Of a stretch of 64,000 bases of DNA, positions 9,428 to 17,963 are shown piece after piece. Each line of letters starts with the position of its first letter. The first letter of the stretch is position 1. The notes under the pieces were generated by a model. That model saw nothing but the letters and a program-made list of their open reading frames with translations. It did not search any database and was not told where the DNA came from. Source of the stretch: JBGQBN01 sp041494805 (GTDB lineage: Bacteria > Acidobacteriota > Terriglobia > Terriglobales > Acidobacteriaceae); NCBI GenBank assembly GCA_041494805.1, contig JBGQBN010000001.1, positions 186,001-250,000 of the forward strand. The letters are read 5' to 3'. The translations under genes were made by a program, and so were the position numbers.

Positions 9428-10767
9428 CGTCCCACTCCCACCGGCATGTGTTCCCGAGTGAATTGAGCCAGGATCTCCAGCAGGCCTGGCTGTGTCAGTT
9501 CTTCCACCTCGTAGGAGACCCGCAGACTGGGCCGGTCCAGCTTGATGACTCGTGCCAGGTCAATTGGTGTAGCGATCAGGACCAGGTCGCAAGGGACACG
9601 GTTGATCGTCTCTTCGAGTTCATGCCGCTGCATCGCACTGTAACCCATCGCCGGCAGCAGGCTGGTCAGATGCGGATAGCGTTCATAGGTGCTGCGAATG
9701 GAGCCAACCGCGTAGGGCCTTGGGTCCACCAACTCCGCCGCTCCGCATTGCCGCGCCGCCACCACACCCGCTCCGTAGGGCATTTCGCCGTGCGTGAGCG
9801 TGGGGCCGTCCTCTACCACCAATACGCGCTGCCCCTTGACCAGTTCGGGAGCAGCTACGGAAACGCGGCAGGCGGTTTCGACGATCGCAGCTTTGGGGTT
9901 GTTCAGGCGAGTGTTTTGGCGGACGGTGTCTATATCGCGCTGCGCCGCGGTGTCTACTTTGTTGATCACGACCACATCCGCGCGCCGCAGGTTCACCTCT
10001 CCGGGGAAATATGACAGTTCATGTCCGGGGCGATGCGGATCGGCAACCACAATTTCGAGATCAGAAGCGTAGAACGGAGTGTCGTTGTTGCCGCCATCCC
10101 ACAAGATAATGTCCGCTTCCTTCTCTGCCTGGCGCAGGATCCGCTCGTAGTCCACACCGGCGTACACCACGGTCCCCTGACGGATGTGGGGCTCGTACTC
10201 CTCACGCTCTTCGATGGTGCACTGTTGCAGGTCCAGGTCTTCCATCGTGGCAAACCGTTGCACGGCCTGTGCTGCCAGATCTCCGTAGGGCATGGGATGA
10301 CGGATGACTACCGGCTTCCAGCCCTGGCGCCGCAGTTCGGAGGCAACCAGGCGCGACAGCGGGCTCTTGCCGCATCCCGTCCGTACCGCGCAGATCGAGA
10401 TGACCGGGACGAAGGACTTGAGTTGGGTGTGCTCGGTTCCCAGGAGCCAAAAATCCGCGCCAGCCGCGACTGCCCGCGAAGCGAGGTGCATAAGATTCTG
10501 GTGCGAGACATCGCTGTAAGAGAACGCAACGGCATCGACACCGTGTTCCGCGACCAGCTTCTCCAGGTCTCTTTCTTCAAAAATAGGAATGCCCTCCGGA
10601 TAGAACAGCCCTGCCAGCTCGTGCGGATACCGCCGGTTCGCGATATCCGGGATCTGAGTGGCAGTGAATGCGATGACCCTGTATTCGGGGTTGTTGCGAA
10701 AGACCACATTGAAGTTGTGAAAATCCCTGCCCGCGGCGCCAAGAATGAGGATTCGTTTCATAGCCAT
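9424..10767 (-). CDS. cyclic 2,3-diphosphoglycerate synthetase-like GTPase
   Basis: A 447-residue protein similar to archaeal cyclic 2,3-diphosphoglycerate synthetase. It has an N-terminal Rossmann-like domain (RILILGAAGRDFHNFN), a P-loop VRTGCGKS near residue 128-135, and a GTPase-like VINKVD. In bacteria the biochemical role of this family is unclear. Here it heads the operon and is translationally coupled to argF, so a role linked to carbamoyl phosphate or ornithine metabolism is inferred. The start ATG at 10767 has an alternative two codons later. Confidence 0.7.
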   Translation of the reverse strand: MAMKRILILGAAGRDFHNFNVVFRNNPEYRVIAFTATQIPDIANRRYPHELAGLFYPEGIPIFEERDLEKLVAEHGVDAVAFSYSDVSHQNLMHLASRAVAAGADFWLLGTEHTQLKSFVPVISICAVRTGCGKSPLSRLVASELRRQGWKPVVIRHPMPYGDLAAQAVQRFATMEDLDLQQCTIEEREEYEPHIRQGTVVYAGVDYERILRQAEKEADIILWDGGNNDTPFYASDLEIVVADPHRPGHELSYFPGEVNLRRADVVVINKVDTAAQRDIDTVRQNTRLNNPKAAIVETACRVSVAAPELVKGQRVLVVEDGPTLTHGEMPYGAGVVAARQCGAAELVDPRPYAVGSIRSTYERYPHLTSLLPAMGYSAMQRHELEETINRVPCDLVLIATPIDLARVIKLDRPSLRVSYEVEELTQPGLLEILAQFTREHMPVGVGR

Positions 10768-10866
10768 GCCCCCAATTGGAGATCACGCACCATCTATCTT
10801 CCTGTGTGGCTGACAATGGTGGCTGTGCCGCTTATCACCATTGCGTGTGACTCTGGACACAGCTAC

Positions 10867-10993
10867 AGGGTTGGGACAACATTGATATCTTCGGGTGGCT
10901 GGGCTATCCGATGCAGATCAAAGTGGATTTCCTGTGCCGAGACTGGGTGGGGAAGAGTTGATCACGCATCTGGGGCTGGAGTATTACGACTGA
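10867..10993 (+). pseudogene. ino1 3'-end relic
   Basis: Bases 10867-10944 match 4615-4692 of ino1 with essentially one visible substitution, and 10947-10993 match 4891-4937 including the stop codon. The intervening 198 bases of ino1 are missing and two extra G are present, so the frame is broken. It is a non-coding remnant in the same orientation as ino1, leaving the rocD-arcC-argF block between two copies of the same sequence. Confidence 0.9.
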
Positions 10994-11014
10994 TCGTATG
11001 GGATTCGATAAAAT

Positions 11015-11045
11015 GACCCTGCCAGGGTCGCCACCCGGCAGGGTC
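11015..11045 (-). terminator. rho-independent terminator of the small secreted gene
   Basis: A nine-base perfect stem GACCCTGCC/GGCAGGGTC (11015-11023 with 11037-11045); read on the minus strand it is followed by ATTTTAT. It lies 29 bases after the stop of the gene at 11074. Confidence 0.65.
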
Positions 11046-11073
11046 TTTCGTTACGGATGAAGTGTTCTTCGCT

Positions 11074-11484
11074 CTATTTGCAAGCATCGCTGACCATTTT
11101 CAGGCTGGTAACGTGCAGGTCGGCGTATTCCTTTCCACCAGCTTCTTTCTTTTCGTGCTCTTCCATCTTTACTTCCTGAGTTTTCGACTTGTGGGTAACG
11201 GAGCCGGTGACCGTCACCGTGTGGCCTAGGTGGTGGGAGAGAATAACGCTGGTGCTGCTCAGCTCCCAGAACTTGCCGTCCTCCCCTGTCAGGGAGAAGC
11301 CGCCCGGTTCTTCACCTTTCTGCAAACAACCGGTGGCACTCTGTGCGGCCACCATCATCTTGTGCGCCGGCTTGGCTGGCGATGCTTGGGTATCGCCGTA
11401 TTGTGCGCTCAGGCTCAGCGGCAAACAACCCGCTAACAATATAGCGACCAACCACAAAGAGAGTCGCCCAATTTTGTGGGACAT
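11074..11484 (-). CDS. small secreted or lipoprotein, acidobacterial type
   Basis: A 136-residue exported protein. The N-terminus has a hydrophobic signal with a lipobox-like LLAGC and, a few residues later, a possible signal peptidase I site LSAQ. The mature part has a TGCLQKGEEPGGFSL motif, then a short beta-rich segment (HTVTVTGSVTH), typical of small secreted beta-barrel-like proteins in Acidobacteriota; function unknown. It ends before the hairpin at 11015-11045. Whether it is lipidated is undecided. Confidence 0.7.
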   Translation of the reverse strand: MSHKIGRLSLWLVAILLAGCLPLSLSAQYGDTQASPAKPAHKMMVAAQSATGCLQKGEEPGGFSLTGEDGKFWELSSTSVILSHHLGHTVTVTGSVTHKSKTQEVKMEEHEKKEAGGKEYADLHVTSLKMVSDACK

Positions 11485-11648
11485 AGTCTACCTCCTCAGA
11501 TTTTAGCTGGACCTTTCCCGCAGCATAGCACGGGTCGGAGCTTGGGCAATCAGGCGGGGCGTGTCGGCAAGGATACTCCTGCCGGCGCGGGCCCGCTTCG
11601 GGAACGTGGCGAAATAGATGACCTGTAGACCTGGCTCTCGAAAAGGAG

Positions 11649-12974
11649 TCAGGCGATCTTCTTCTCCCGCCTGTACTCGTCGAACTTCTCCAGGAAGCGG
11701 TCAATGTCTTTCTTTTGCAGATAGTAGGGCGTTGACAGCCGCAGCTTCGACGGCTCCCCGCCGCGGATACGGATCCTGTGCGTCTTCCACAGCCAGTTCT
11801 CCAGGTCCATACGCGGGATGGGCGGAACGTTGACCGTCGCAATGGCGCAGCGCAGGGCCGGGTCGGGAGAAGTCCAGGACTCGGCGCCGCGTTTCATCAT
11901 TTCCGCAAGGATATAGTCGGCCTGGCGACGGTGGCGGCGCTCGATGCGGTCCATGCCGATTGTGTTTGCCAGTTCGATGGCGGCGCGCAGGCCAGCCAGC
12001 GCGGGCACGTTCGACGAGCCAATGCGCTGGAAGCGCTCGGCGCGCAGCTGGGGCTCGTCCCAGCCTTCGGTGGCGATGGTGTTCCAGATGCGGTCGATTA
12101 CTTCGTCGCGCACGTAGAGGAAGCCGGAACCCTTGGTTGCCTGCAGCCATTTGTGCGGGCTGGAGGAGTAAAGGTCGCAGCCTAGACTGTGGAGATTGAG
12201 CGCCATCATGCCGGTGACGTGAGCGCCGTCGACGGCCGAGAGAATCCCCTTGGAGCGAGCAAGCGCGCAGAGTTCTTTGGCGGGCAGCACGACGCCGGTG
12301 ACCGTGGTGATGTGGCTGAAGAACATCACGCGGGTGCGCGGGGTGATGGCGTCGTTGAACAGGTTGAGCACCTGCTCGGTGTTGTGAACGGGCTTGGGCA
12401 GGATGACCTTCTTCACCACAATTCCGTAACGTTTGGCTTTGAGGTTCCAGGGATGCTCGCCGCCAGGGTGCTCCTGGTCGGTCATCAGGACTTCGTCGCC
12501 GGGCTTCATATCGATTCCGTTGGCGATGTAGCTGTTGGCCTCGGTGGCGTTGCGCAGCAGCGCGAGTTCGTCGCGTTTGCAGCCTACGAAGGCGGCGAGC
12601 GGGTCGCGGAATTCGTTCCAGGCGGCGTATCCCCAGATGGGATAGTCTTCGGGATCCTGTTGGGCCATTTTTTCGGTCTGGTTGTAGGCGTCGAATATGG
12701 CGCGCAGGACGGGGGCGGGGCTGGAGCCGACGGTGCCGTTGTTCAGATAGACTTCGTCCTCGGGAATAAGAAACTGCTTGCGCAATTCTGACCAGTAGGC
12801 CTCTTCGTTCTTTTCGTACAGGCTGGAGTCAGGCAGGGTGGAGGGAGTTTTGTCCAATTGGGCAAAGAGGCTGCTACGCAAGGCGAGGGTGGCGGCGAGG
12901 CCGTTAGTGGTGGTGGCGATGAAGCAGCGGCGATCGAGCAAGAGGAACCTCCTGAAACGCAGGGAACGGGTCAT
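11649..12974 (-). CDS. class V aminotransferase, isopenicillin N epimerase-like, exported
   Basis: A fold-type I PLP enzyme of the cysteine desulfurase/isopenicillin N epimerase class, about 441 residues. The PLP lysine is in SSSPHKWLQATKGSG; HITTVTG and the Asp in AVDGAHV are the cofactor contacts. The N-terminus carries twin arginines (LLDRRCFIATT) and a hydrophobic run, suggesting Tat export, as seen for relatives in Acidobacteriota. The frame opens at 13001, but its first nine codons lie on a hairpin repeat (12991-13010), so the ATG at 12974 is preferred. Substrate unknown. Confidence 0.8.
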   Translation of the reverse strand: MTRSLRFRRFLLLDRRCFIATTTNGLAATLALRSSLFAQLDKTPSTLPDSSLYEKNEEAYWSELRKQFLIPEDEVYLNNGTVGSSPAPVLRAIFDAYNQTEKMAQQDPEDYPIWGYAAWNEFRDPLAAFVGCKRDELALLRNATEANSYIANGIDMKPGDEVLMTDQEHPGGEHPWNLKAKRYGIVVKKVILPKPVHNTEQVLNLFNDAITPRTRVMFFSHITTVTGVVLPAKELCALARSKGILSAVDGAHVTGMMALNLHSLGCDLYSSSPHKWLQATKGSGFLYVRDEVIDRIWNTIATEGWDEPQLRAERFQRIGSSNVPALAGLRAAIELANTIGMDRIERRHRRQADYILAEMMKRGAESWTSPDPALRCAIATVNVPPIPRMDLENWLWKTHRIRIRGGEPSKLRLSTPYYLQKKDIDRFLEKFDEYRREKKIA

Positions 12975-12990
12975 GTTACGACTGGGGGCG

Positions 12991-13010
12991 AGACGTAGCA
13001 AGCTACGTCT
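12991..13010. repeat. intergenic hairpin repeat AGACGTAGC type
   Basis: Nine-base perfect stem AGACGTAGC/GCTACGTCT around a two-base loop, just upstream of the class V aminotransferase start. Confidence 0.6.
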
Positions 13011-13087
13011 CTACGGGGCGGGAGGATTTTCACGCAGCTTTGAATGGGAAAGTGCATCTTAGGGGGAAAGACCTGCTTGGGGGGAAG

Positions 13088-13675
13088 ATGACGAATCGCG
13101 CAATCTGGTGGATGGGCTTGGGTATCGTGATGTCGTGGACGGTGATGCCGTGGGCGGCAGATGCGACCGGCACCAAGGTCATCGATACCGAGAAATCGGT
13201 CATGACGGTACGGGTGTTCAAATCGGGGCTGTTTTCGGCATTCGGGCACGAGCATGAGATCAGCGCGCCCATCCAGGCGGGGTCGTTCACGGAAGGCAAT
13301 CCATCGGTCGAGCTGGCCGTGGATGCACGCCAGATGCGGGTCATGGACAAGGACGTCTCCGACAAAGACCGGGCGGAGATCCAGCAGACAATGCTTGGTC
13401 CCACCGTGCTGGACAGCGAGAAGTTCCTGGAAATCCGGTTCCGCTCGACGCAGGTAGATCGCCTGGGTGAAAGCAAATGGATCGTGCATGGGGACCTGAC
13501 GATTCATGGACAAACCCAACCGGTGAAGGTGGATGTCAAAGGGCAGAATGGGCACTATCGGGGGTCTGCCGAAGTGAAACAAAAGGACTTCGGGATCACC
13601 CCGATTACCGTCGGCGGCGGGGCGGTCAAGGTTAAGAACGAGTTGCGGGTGGAGTTTGAGATTGTCGGGAAATAG
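13088..13675 (+). CDS. YceI family secreted lipocalin-like protein
   Basis: About 195 residues with a signal peptide (MTNRAIWWMGLG... ending near AADA) and a YceI/polyisoprenoid-binding beta-barrel. Family hallmarks are a periodic beta pattern and the GHEHEISAPI-like region after the first strands, GDLTIHGQTQPVKVDV and the C-terminal GAVKVKNELRVEFEI. It probably binds an amphiphilic ligand in the periplasm. The frame begins at 13040 but the ATG at 13088 directly precedes the signal peptide. Confidence 0.85.
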   Translation: MTNRAIWWMGLGIVMSWTVMPWAADATGTKVIDTEKSVMTVRVFKSGLFSAFGHEHEISAPIQAGSFTEGNPSVELAVDARQMRVMDKDVSDKDRAEIQQTMLGPTVLDSEKFLEIRFRSTQVDRLGESKWIVHGDLTIHGQTQPVKVDVKGQNGHYRGSAEVKQKDFGITPITVGGGAVKVKNELRVEFEIVGK

Positions 13676-13792
13676 GACCTAACCCGAGAGAACAGAGGGA
13701 AGCCGTTTTCCGGGTTCCAGATAACCTTGCTGTTAGATTCTGCGTCCAACCCCCTAGGGGAAATCCCAGGAAAAGGTGTCTCCCAGCAGGGG

Positions 13793-13798
13793 TATAAT
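13793..13798 (+). promoter_or_regulatory. -10 element TATAAT
   Basis: A perfect TATAAT 43 bases before the M48 protease start; no convincing -35 at 16-18 bases was found. Confidence 0.4.
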
Positions 13799-13840
13799 TA
13801 GAGGTAGAGATCCCGGGTGGGACGGAAAAGGGAGTGGGTT

Positions 13841-14959
13841 ATGAAGCTTCGGCTCTTGGTACTGACGGCTGCGCTGTTGGCATTCAGCTATGCGGCGCCG
13901 TGGAGTTTTTCGCAGGATCAGGGCAGCTCCAGTCCGGCTGACCAGAACGCTTCAGGCAACACGGCTCCGGCTGATCAGGCTGCACCCCCGCCTGCGGCCG
14001 TGCAGGCCGCCGACCCCGATAAGGTCAAGCACGATGGTGGCAAGAACGATGTGGATGCCATCGGCAACCGCAAGATGGGCAACCGTGGCATGGGGAATTG
14101 GTACTCCATCGAAGGCGAGATCCGCATGGGCAAGCAGTACGCCCAGCAGGTGGAAGCCAGCGTGAAGCTGGTCCAGGACCCGGTGGTGACCGAATACGTG
14201 AACCGTATCGGGCAAAACCTGGTCCGTAACTCAGACGCGCAGGTCCCTTTCACCATCAAGGTAGTTGACTCCGATGAGATCAATGCGTTCGCGCTGCCCG
14301 GCGGGTTCTTCTATGTGAACTCCGGGCTGATTCTAGCGGCGGACGAGGAAGCGGAACTGGCTGGAGTGATGGCGCACGAGATCGCACACGTGGCGGCCCG
14401 CCATGCCACCCGGCAAATGACCCGCTCACAGTGGGCCAATATCGGCACCATCCCGCTGATCTTCATGGGCGGCGGCATTGGATATGCGGTGCGCTCGGCG
14501 GCAGGCATCGGTTTGCCGATGACCTTCCTGACCTTCCAGCGTGGCTTCGAGGCGGAAGCGGATTACCTGGGACTGCAGTACATGTACAAGACGGGATACG
14601 ATCCGCAGGCGTTCATCAGCTTCTTCGAAAAGGTGCAAGCGAAGGAGAAAAAGAAGCCGGGCACACTGGCCAAGGCATTTGCCTCGCACCCGCAAACGCC
14701 GGACCGGATTGAGAAGTCGCAGGAAGAGATTCAGACCATCCTGCCGGCGCGGCCGCAGTATCTGGTGACGACCTCGGAGTTCGACGAAGTTAAGACCCGC
14801 CTGGCTGCTCTGGAAAACCGTCGCAAGGTGCTGGACGAAAAGGAAAGTGGAAAGCCCAGCCTGCGGCGGACGTCTTCGACCGACAAGACCAGTAAAGATG
14901 ACAAGGGAGACGACGATCATCCGACTCTGAAGCGGAGAGACGACACCAAGCAGAATTAG
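13841..14959 (+). CDS. M48 family periplasmic metalloprotease (BepA/LoiP-like)
   Basis: A 372-residue exported zinc protease. Residues 1-25 are a signal peptide, followed by a Gln/Pro/Ala-rich linker to about residue 60. The metal-binding HEIAH is at 179-183 and the third ligand region EAEAD at about 237-241. The C-terminal 60 residues are charged and probably disordered. Relatives degrade or assist outer-membrane proteins. The ATG at 13841 follows AGGGAG; an upstream GTG at 13817 is less likely. A strong terminator follows at 14981. Confidence 0.87.
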   Translation: MKLRLLVLTAALLAFSYAAPWSFSQDQGSSSPADQNASGNTAPADQAAPPPAAVQAADPDKVKHDGGKNDVDAIGNRKMGNRGMGNWYSIEGEIRMGKQYAQQVEASVKLVQDPVVTEYVNRIGQNLVRNSDAQVPFTIKVVDSDEINAFALPGGFFYVNSGLILAADEEAELAGVMAHEIAHVAARHATRQMTRSQWANIGTIPLIFMGGGIGYAVRSAAGIGLPMTFLTFQRGFEAEADYLGLQYMYKTGYDPQAFISFFEKVQAKEKKKPGTLAKAFASHPQTPDRIEKSQEEIQTILPARPQYLVTTSEFDEVKTRLAALENRRKVLDEKESGKPSLRRTSSTDKTSKDDKGDDDHPTLKRRDDTKQN

Positions 14960-14980
14960 CGTGGTGGGAATGTGCACTGA

Positions 14981-15010
14981 CCGGCGGCTGCGGCCGCCGG
15001 CTTTGTTTTT
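14981..15010 (+). terminator. rho-independent terminator after the M48 gene
   Basis: Eight-base GC stem CCGGCGGC/GCCGCCGG with a four-base loop, followed by CTTTGTTTTT, 22 bases after the stop codon. Confidence 0.8.
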
Positions 15011-15064
15011 GTGCATGCTGGAAAATCGAGGCTCAAGTCAGAAAGGAATTTGAGGATAAAAACC

Positions 15065-15094
15065 AAAGAGCCGCAACGTACGTTGCGGCTCTTT
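15065..15094. terminator. bidirectional terminator, 30-base perfect palindrome
   Basis: A perfectly self-complementary 30-base sequence running from AAAGAGCC to GGCTCTTT. T-runs at both ends fit a terminator shared by the M48 gene and the convergent zinc-ribbon gene. Confidence 0.75.
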
Positions 15095-15123
15095 CTTGCG
15101 CGGAAACAACGTGGGTTCGATTC

Positions 15124-15360
15124 TTACGCAGCCTCTTTCGTGGCCAGCGACTGAACACGATTACGGCTCTCCGAAGAGGAACTGATGACTTTCATCTCGT
15201 GCCAATCGTAGGGAAATTCTTTGCCGCAGTCCAAACACACCACGTACGTACCGGTGAGGGAGGCCGCCGAGTTGCGGCGGGACCCGGGTCGGACCGTGAT
15301 GGGGAAACTGTAGTGGTTGTGCCAACAGCCAAAGAACGCATCGTATAATTTCGCAATCAT
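15124..15360 (-). CDS. small zinc-ribbon-like protein
   Basis: A 78-residue cytosolic protein. C12 and H14/H16 near the N-terminus with C42-x-x-C45 (VCLDCGKEF) suggest one zinc site; DWHEMKVI follows. Similar short proteins occur in Acidobacteriota and function is unknown. It is convergent with the M48 protease gene across the palindrome at 15065-15094. Confidence 0.65.
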   Translation of the reverse strand: MIAKLYDAFFGCWHNHYSFPITVRPGSRRNSAASLTGTYVVCLDCGKEFPYDWHEMKVISSSSESRNRVQSLATKEAA

Positions 15361-15634
15361 ATTTCGTCCTCTCCAAAACAGAAGGCTCTACCTGGCCCTT
15401 TACCTGGGACTTCCCAATACCCCTCTTTCCCAGCTTAAGTAGTTAGATTCAGCTTTGGTCAAAAGGGTTCGACAGAGATACGTACGCCATGGGTGCGGTA
15501 GATTCCCTGGCCGGGAATGCTTGTGGAATAACCGGTTTAGAGAAGTGAACCTAAGTCGCGGTGAGTGTGCAAGAAAGGTTCTCAGATGCTGGTTCCCAGT
15601 TCTCCGTGGCGAACCACTAAAACCGAGGGGCTGG

Positions 15635-15892
15635 TCAAACGTTCTCCGGGCCTGTCTTTTTTCGGGCTGAACACTTGGCCATGATGGCGGAACGGAGGCG
15701 GTTGCGAAGGTCTTCGGGAAGTGGGTAGAGTTGCGAGTCGCGGTAGATCTCGATGGTCTTCTTGGTGGTATCGCAGACGACGTAGCAGTTGTGGCACCAG
15801 GCGAGATGATCTTCCAGCTCCGCCTTTGTTCGGTCGTCGATGCTGCCGTCGAGGTAGTTCGTCAGCTCTTGCAGAAATTCAGAGCATTTCAC
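15635..15892 (-). CDS. zinc-finger anti-sigma factor
   Basis: An 85-residue soluble protein with the zinc-finger anti-sigma (zf-HC2/ZAS) motif H29-x3-C33-x2-C36 and an extra Cys at residue 3, but no membrane segment. It overlaps the upstream ECF sigma gene by four bases (15889-15892), the usual arrangement for an anti-sigma/sigma pair. Its lack of a transmembrane helix suggests a cytosolic, possibly redox- or metal-responsive, anti-sigma factor. Confidence 0.85.
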   Translation of the reverse strand: MKCSEFLQELTNYLDGSIDDRTKAELEDHLAWCHNCYVVCDTTKKTIEIYRDSQLYPLPEDLRNRLRSAIMAKCSARKKTGPENV

Positions 15893-16518
15893 GGTTTGCC
15901 ATCTCCGCTCTCGCGTCTCTGGAAGTAACGGCTGAGCCGTTCGCGCAGCTGCAACCGAGCACGCAGCAGCCGCGACTTGACCGCGGGAATACTGAGGTCG
16001 AGCGCCTCGGCAGTCTCCTCGGTCGAGAGACCTTCCACATCCCTCAGGACAAATACCGTCCTAAAACTTGCGGGCAGGCCCTGTATGGTGCGAGTCAAGA
16101 TCTCACGCAACTCCGACTGAGTGTATTGCTGCTCGGGGTTGGGGCTCCAGTCCGCGACTTCGCGCGGAATCGAATCCTCTTCGGTCTTGACCTCTTCATC
16201 CAGTGAAACTGTGCGCTCGGGCCGGCGACGGCGCAACTTCATCAGCGCCTCGTTGACCGCGATACGCACCAGCCAGGTATAAAACTTCGACTGGCCCTGG
16301 AACTGAGTCAGGTTGCTATACGCCTTAAGGAACGCATCCTGCACCACGTCTTCCGCGTCTTCGCGGTTCTGCGTGATGTGCTGCGCGATGCGAAATACGT
16401 TCCGGTCGTAACGTCGCACCAGCTCTTCGAAGGCTGCGACGTCTCCGCCTTTGGCTGCCTGAACCAGCGCCAGTTCGTCACTGACCGGCTCACCTATTTT
16501 GGGTTGGATGGTGCTCAT
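15889..16518 (-). CDS. ECF RNA polymerase sigma factor (RpoE-like)
   Basis: A 209-residue ECF sigma factor. Region 2 is visible as ENREDAEDVVQDAFLKAYSNL with the -10 recognition helix after it, and region 4 as LSTEETAEALDLSIPAVKSRLLRAR. It lies upstream of and overlaps the zinc anti-sigma gene. Its own promoter region (16519-16640) shows no clear ECF consensus by eye. Confidence 0.9.
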   Translation of the reverse strand: MSTIQPKIGEPVSDELALVQAAKGGDVAAFEELVRRYDRNVFRIAQHITQNREDAEDVVQDAFLKAYSNLTQFQGQSKFYTWLVRIAVNEALMKLRRRRPERTVSLDEEVKTEEDSIPREVADWSPNPEQQYTQSELREILTRTIQGLPASFRTVFVLRDVEGLSTEETAEALDLSIPAVKSRLLRARLQLRERLSRYFQRRESGDGKP

Positions 16519-16725
16519 CGTCCTTCCGATGCAACAATTTTCCAGCCTGCGGCCAGAGACAAGAGTGTTATTTTACTTGGTAACCCGGCCTGTGGCGTAA
16601 CTCTTTTGACGTATCCACAGACGGTTGGTTTGAGCTAAATTCAGTCGTCGGTGGTCAGTCGCAGGGCGCGCCGGATGACCAACGGCTAGCGACCAAAGAC
16701 TGACGACCGCCAGCCCCAAGTGCCA

Positions 16726-16731
16726 TATAAT
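16726..16731 (+). promoter_or_regulatory. -10 element TATAAT of the GAF-like gene
   Basis: A perfect TATAAT between the ECF sigma gene and the gene at 16747. It lies inside an earlier possible GTG start at 16720, arguing that translation begins downstream. Confidence 0.45.
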
Positions 16732-16746
16732 CAGAGCTTAGACGAG

Positions 16747-17955
16747 ATGAAAGGGCGAAAAAACCCGTCGAGCACTCGCGATGCGGCCAGTGGTCCAGCG
16801 GCAATGGCAGAAAAAACCGGGATTGAGCAGATCGTCGAGAAGGCGGTGTCCCAGGTACTGGAAAGCCAGGTTCCGCAGCTGCGGGAAGAGCTGGTCCGCC
16901 GGGTTCTGGAAGAGATTCAACCCCAGCTGGCGCAGGCACCGGCGGCAGCCACTGACGGAGCCAGTCCGGTCAACCTGCTGAAGGCGATCTTGGCGATTCA
17001 CGCTGGCGCGACACAAAGAGAGATTCTTCGCGCCCTGCTGGACAACACAGTCCGGTACAGCGGGCGGGTCGCGCTGTTCGTGATCAAAGCTGGGGCCGCG
17101 ACCGGATGGCAAGGCCGCGGACTCGACAAGAACGACGACGCAGTAAAGGATTTTGCTCTGGACGTCAACACCGGCGTAGCCTCCCGGGCCATGCAGTCCC
17201 GCATGGCATTCACCGGTACCACTAGTGAGATGGATCCGCAGTTTGTCGCGCAGTTTGGGGCAGCGGTGGACGACCAGGTATTGCTGCTTCCCCTTTTGCT
17301 GAAGGATAAGATCGCGGCGCTGGTGTATGCCGATGCGGGAGTCGAGGCGGGCGGGAAGATGGATGCAGCGGCGCTGGAGGTGCTGGTTGCGGCAACCAGC
17401 GCCTGGCTGGAAGTCACATCGCTGCGCAAACAGGCGCTGAAAGAAGGCACGGCCGATGCGGGTGGGGTAGAGAAACCCGAGGCAGCACCGCCGGTTCAGA
17501 CCGTTTCATCGTTTTCCGATCCCTTTGCGTCACATGCGCCCAAGCACGTTGTGGAAACGTCCCCTTCAGAGTTTGTAGAACCAGCTGCCGCCTCCCCGAC
17601 TGCTGAAGCGGAACCCGTGCCGGTATCCTCGGCAGCGGCCGCCGCTCCGGCGCCGGCGACGGATGCGTTTGCGAAGCTGCCGCCCGAAGAGGCCGATATC
17701 CACCGCAAAGCCCAGCGCTTCGCCCGCCTGCTGGTGGATGAGATCAAGCTGTACAACCAGGTTAAGATGACCGAGGGTCGCAAGAACAAGGATTTATACG
17801 ATCGTTTGAAGGAAGACATCGACAAGAGCCGCGCCACTTACCGGAAGCGCTATGGCAGTACGGTCGCCGCCAGCGCCGACTACTTTACCCAAGAAGTCGT
17901 CCGCAGCCTGGCCGAGGATGACAGTTCGATCATGGGCGCCAATTTTCGGCGATAA
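16747..17955 (+). CDS. GAF-like domain protein of unknown function
   Basis: About 402 residues, soluble. The first 75 residues are helical with coiled-coil character (EKAVSQVLESQ... LRRVLEEIQPQ); residues about 85-220 look like a GAF-type sensor (LLDNTVRYSGRVALFVIKAG... LPLLLKDKIAALVYADAG); an Ala/Pro/Glu-rich linker follows, and a charged helical C-terminus. Upstream starts at 16720 and 16747 exist; the TATAAT at 16726-16731 favours 16747 or the ATG at 16804. The Slt gene starts nine bases after its stop, so they are probably co-transcribed. Confidence 0.65.
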   Translation: MKGRKNPSSTRDAASGPAAMAEKTGIEQIVEKAVSQVLESQVPQLREELVRRVLEEIQPQLAQAPAAATDGASPVNLLKAILAIHAGATQREILRALLDNTVRYSGRVALFVIKAGAATGWQGRGLDKNDDAVKDFALDVNTGVASRAMQSRMAFTGTTSEMDPQFVAQFGAAVDDQVLLLPLLLKDKIAALVYADAGVEAGGKMDAAALEVLVAATSAWLEVTSLRKQALKEGTADAGGVEKPEAAPPVQTVSSFSDPFASHAPKHVVETSPSEFVEPAAASPTAEAEPVPVSSAAAAAPAPATDAFAKLPPEEADIHRKAQRFARLLVDEIKLYNQVKMTEGRKNKDLYDRLKEDIDKSRATYRKRYGSTVAASADYFTQEVVRSLAEDDSSIMGANFRR

Positions 17956-17963
17956 TTGAAGCA

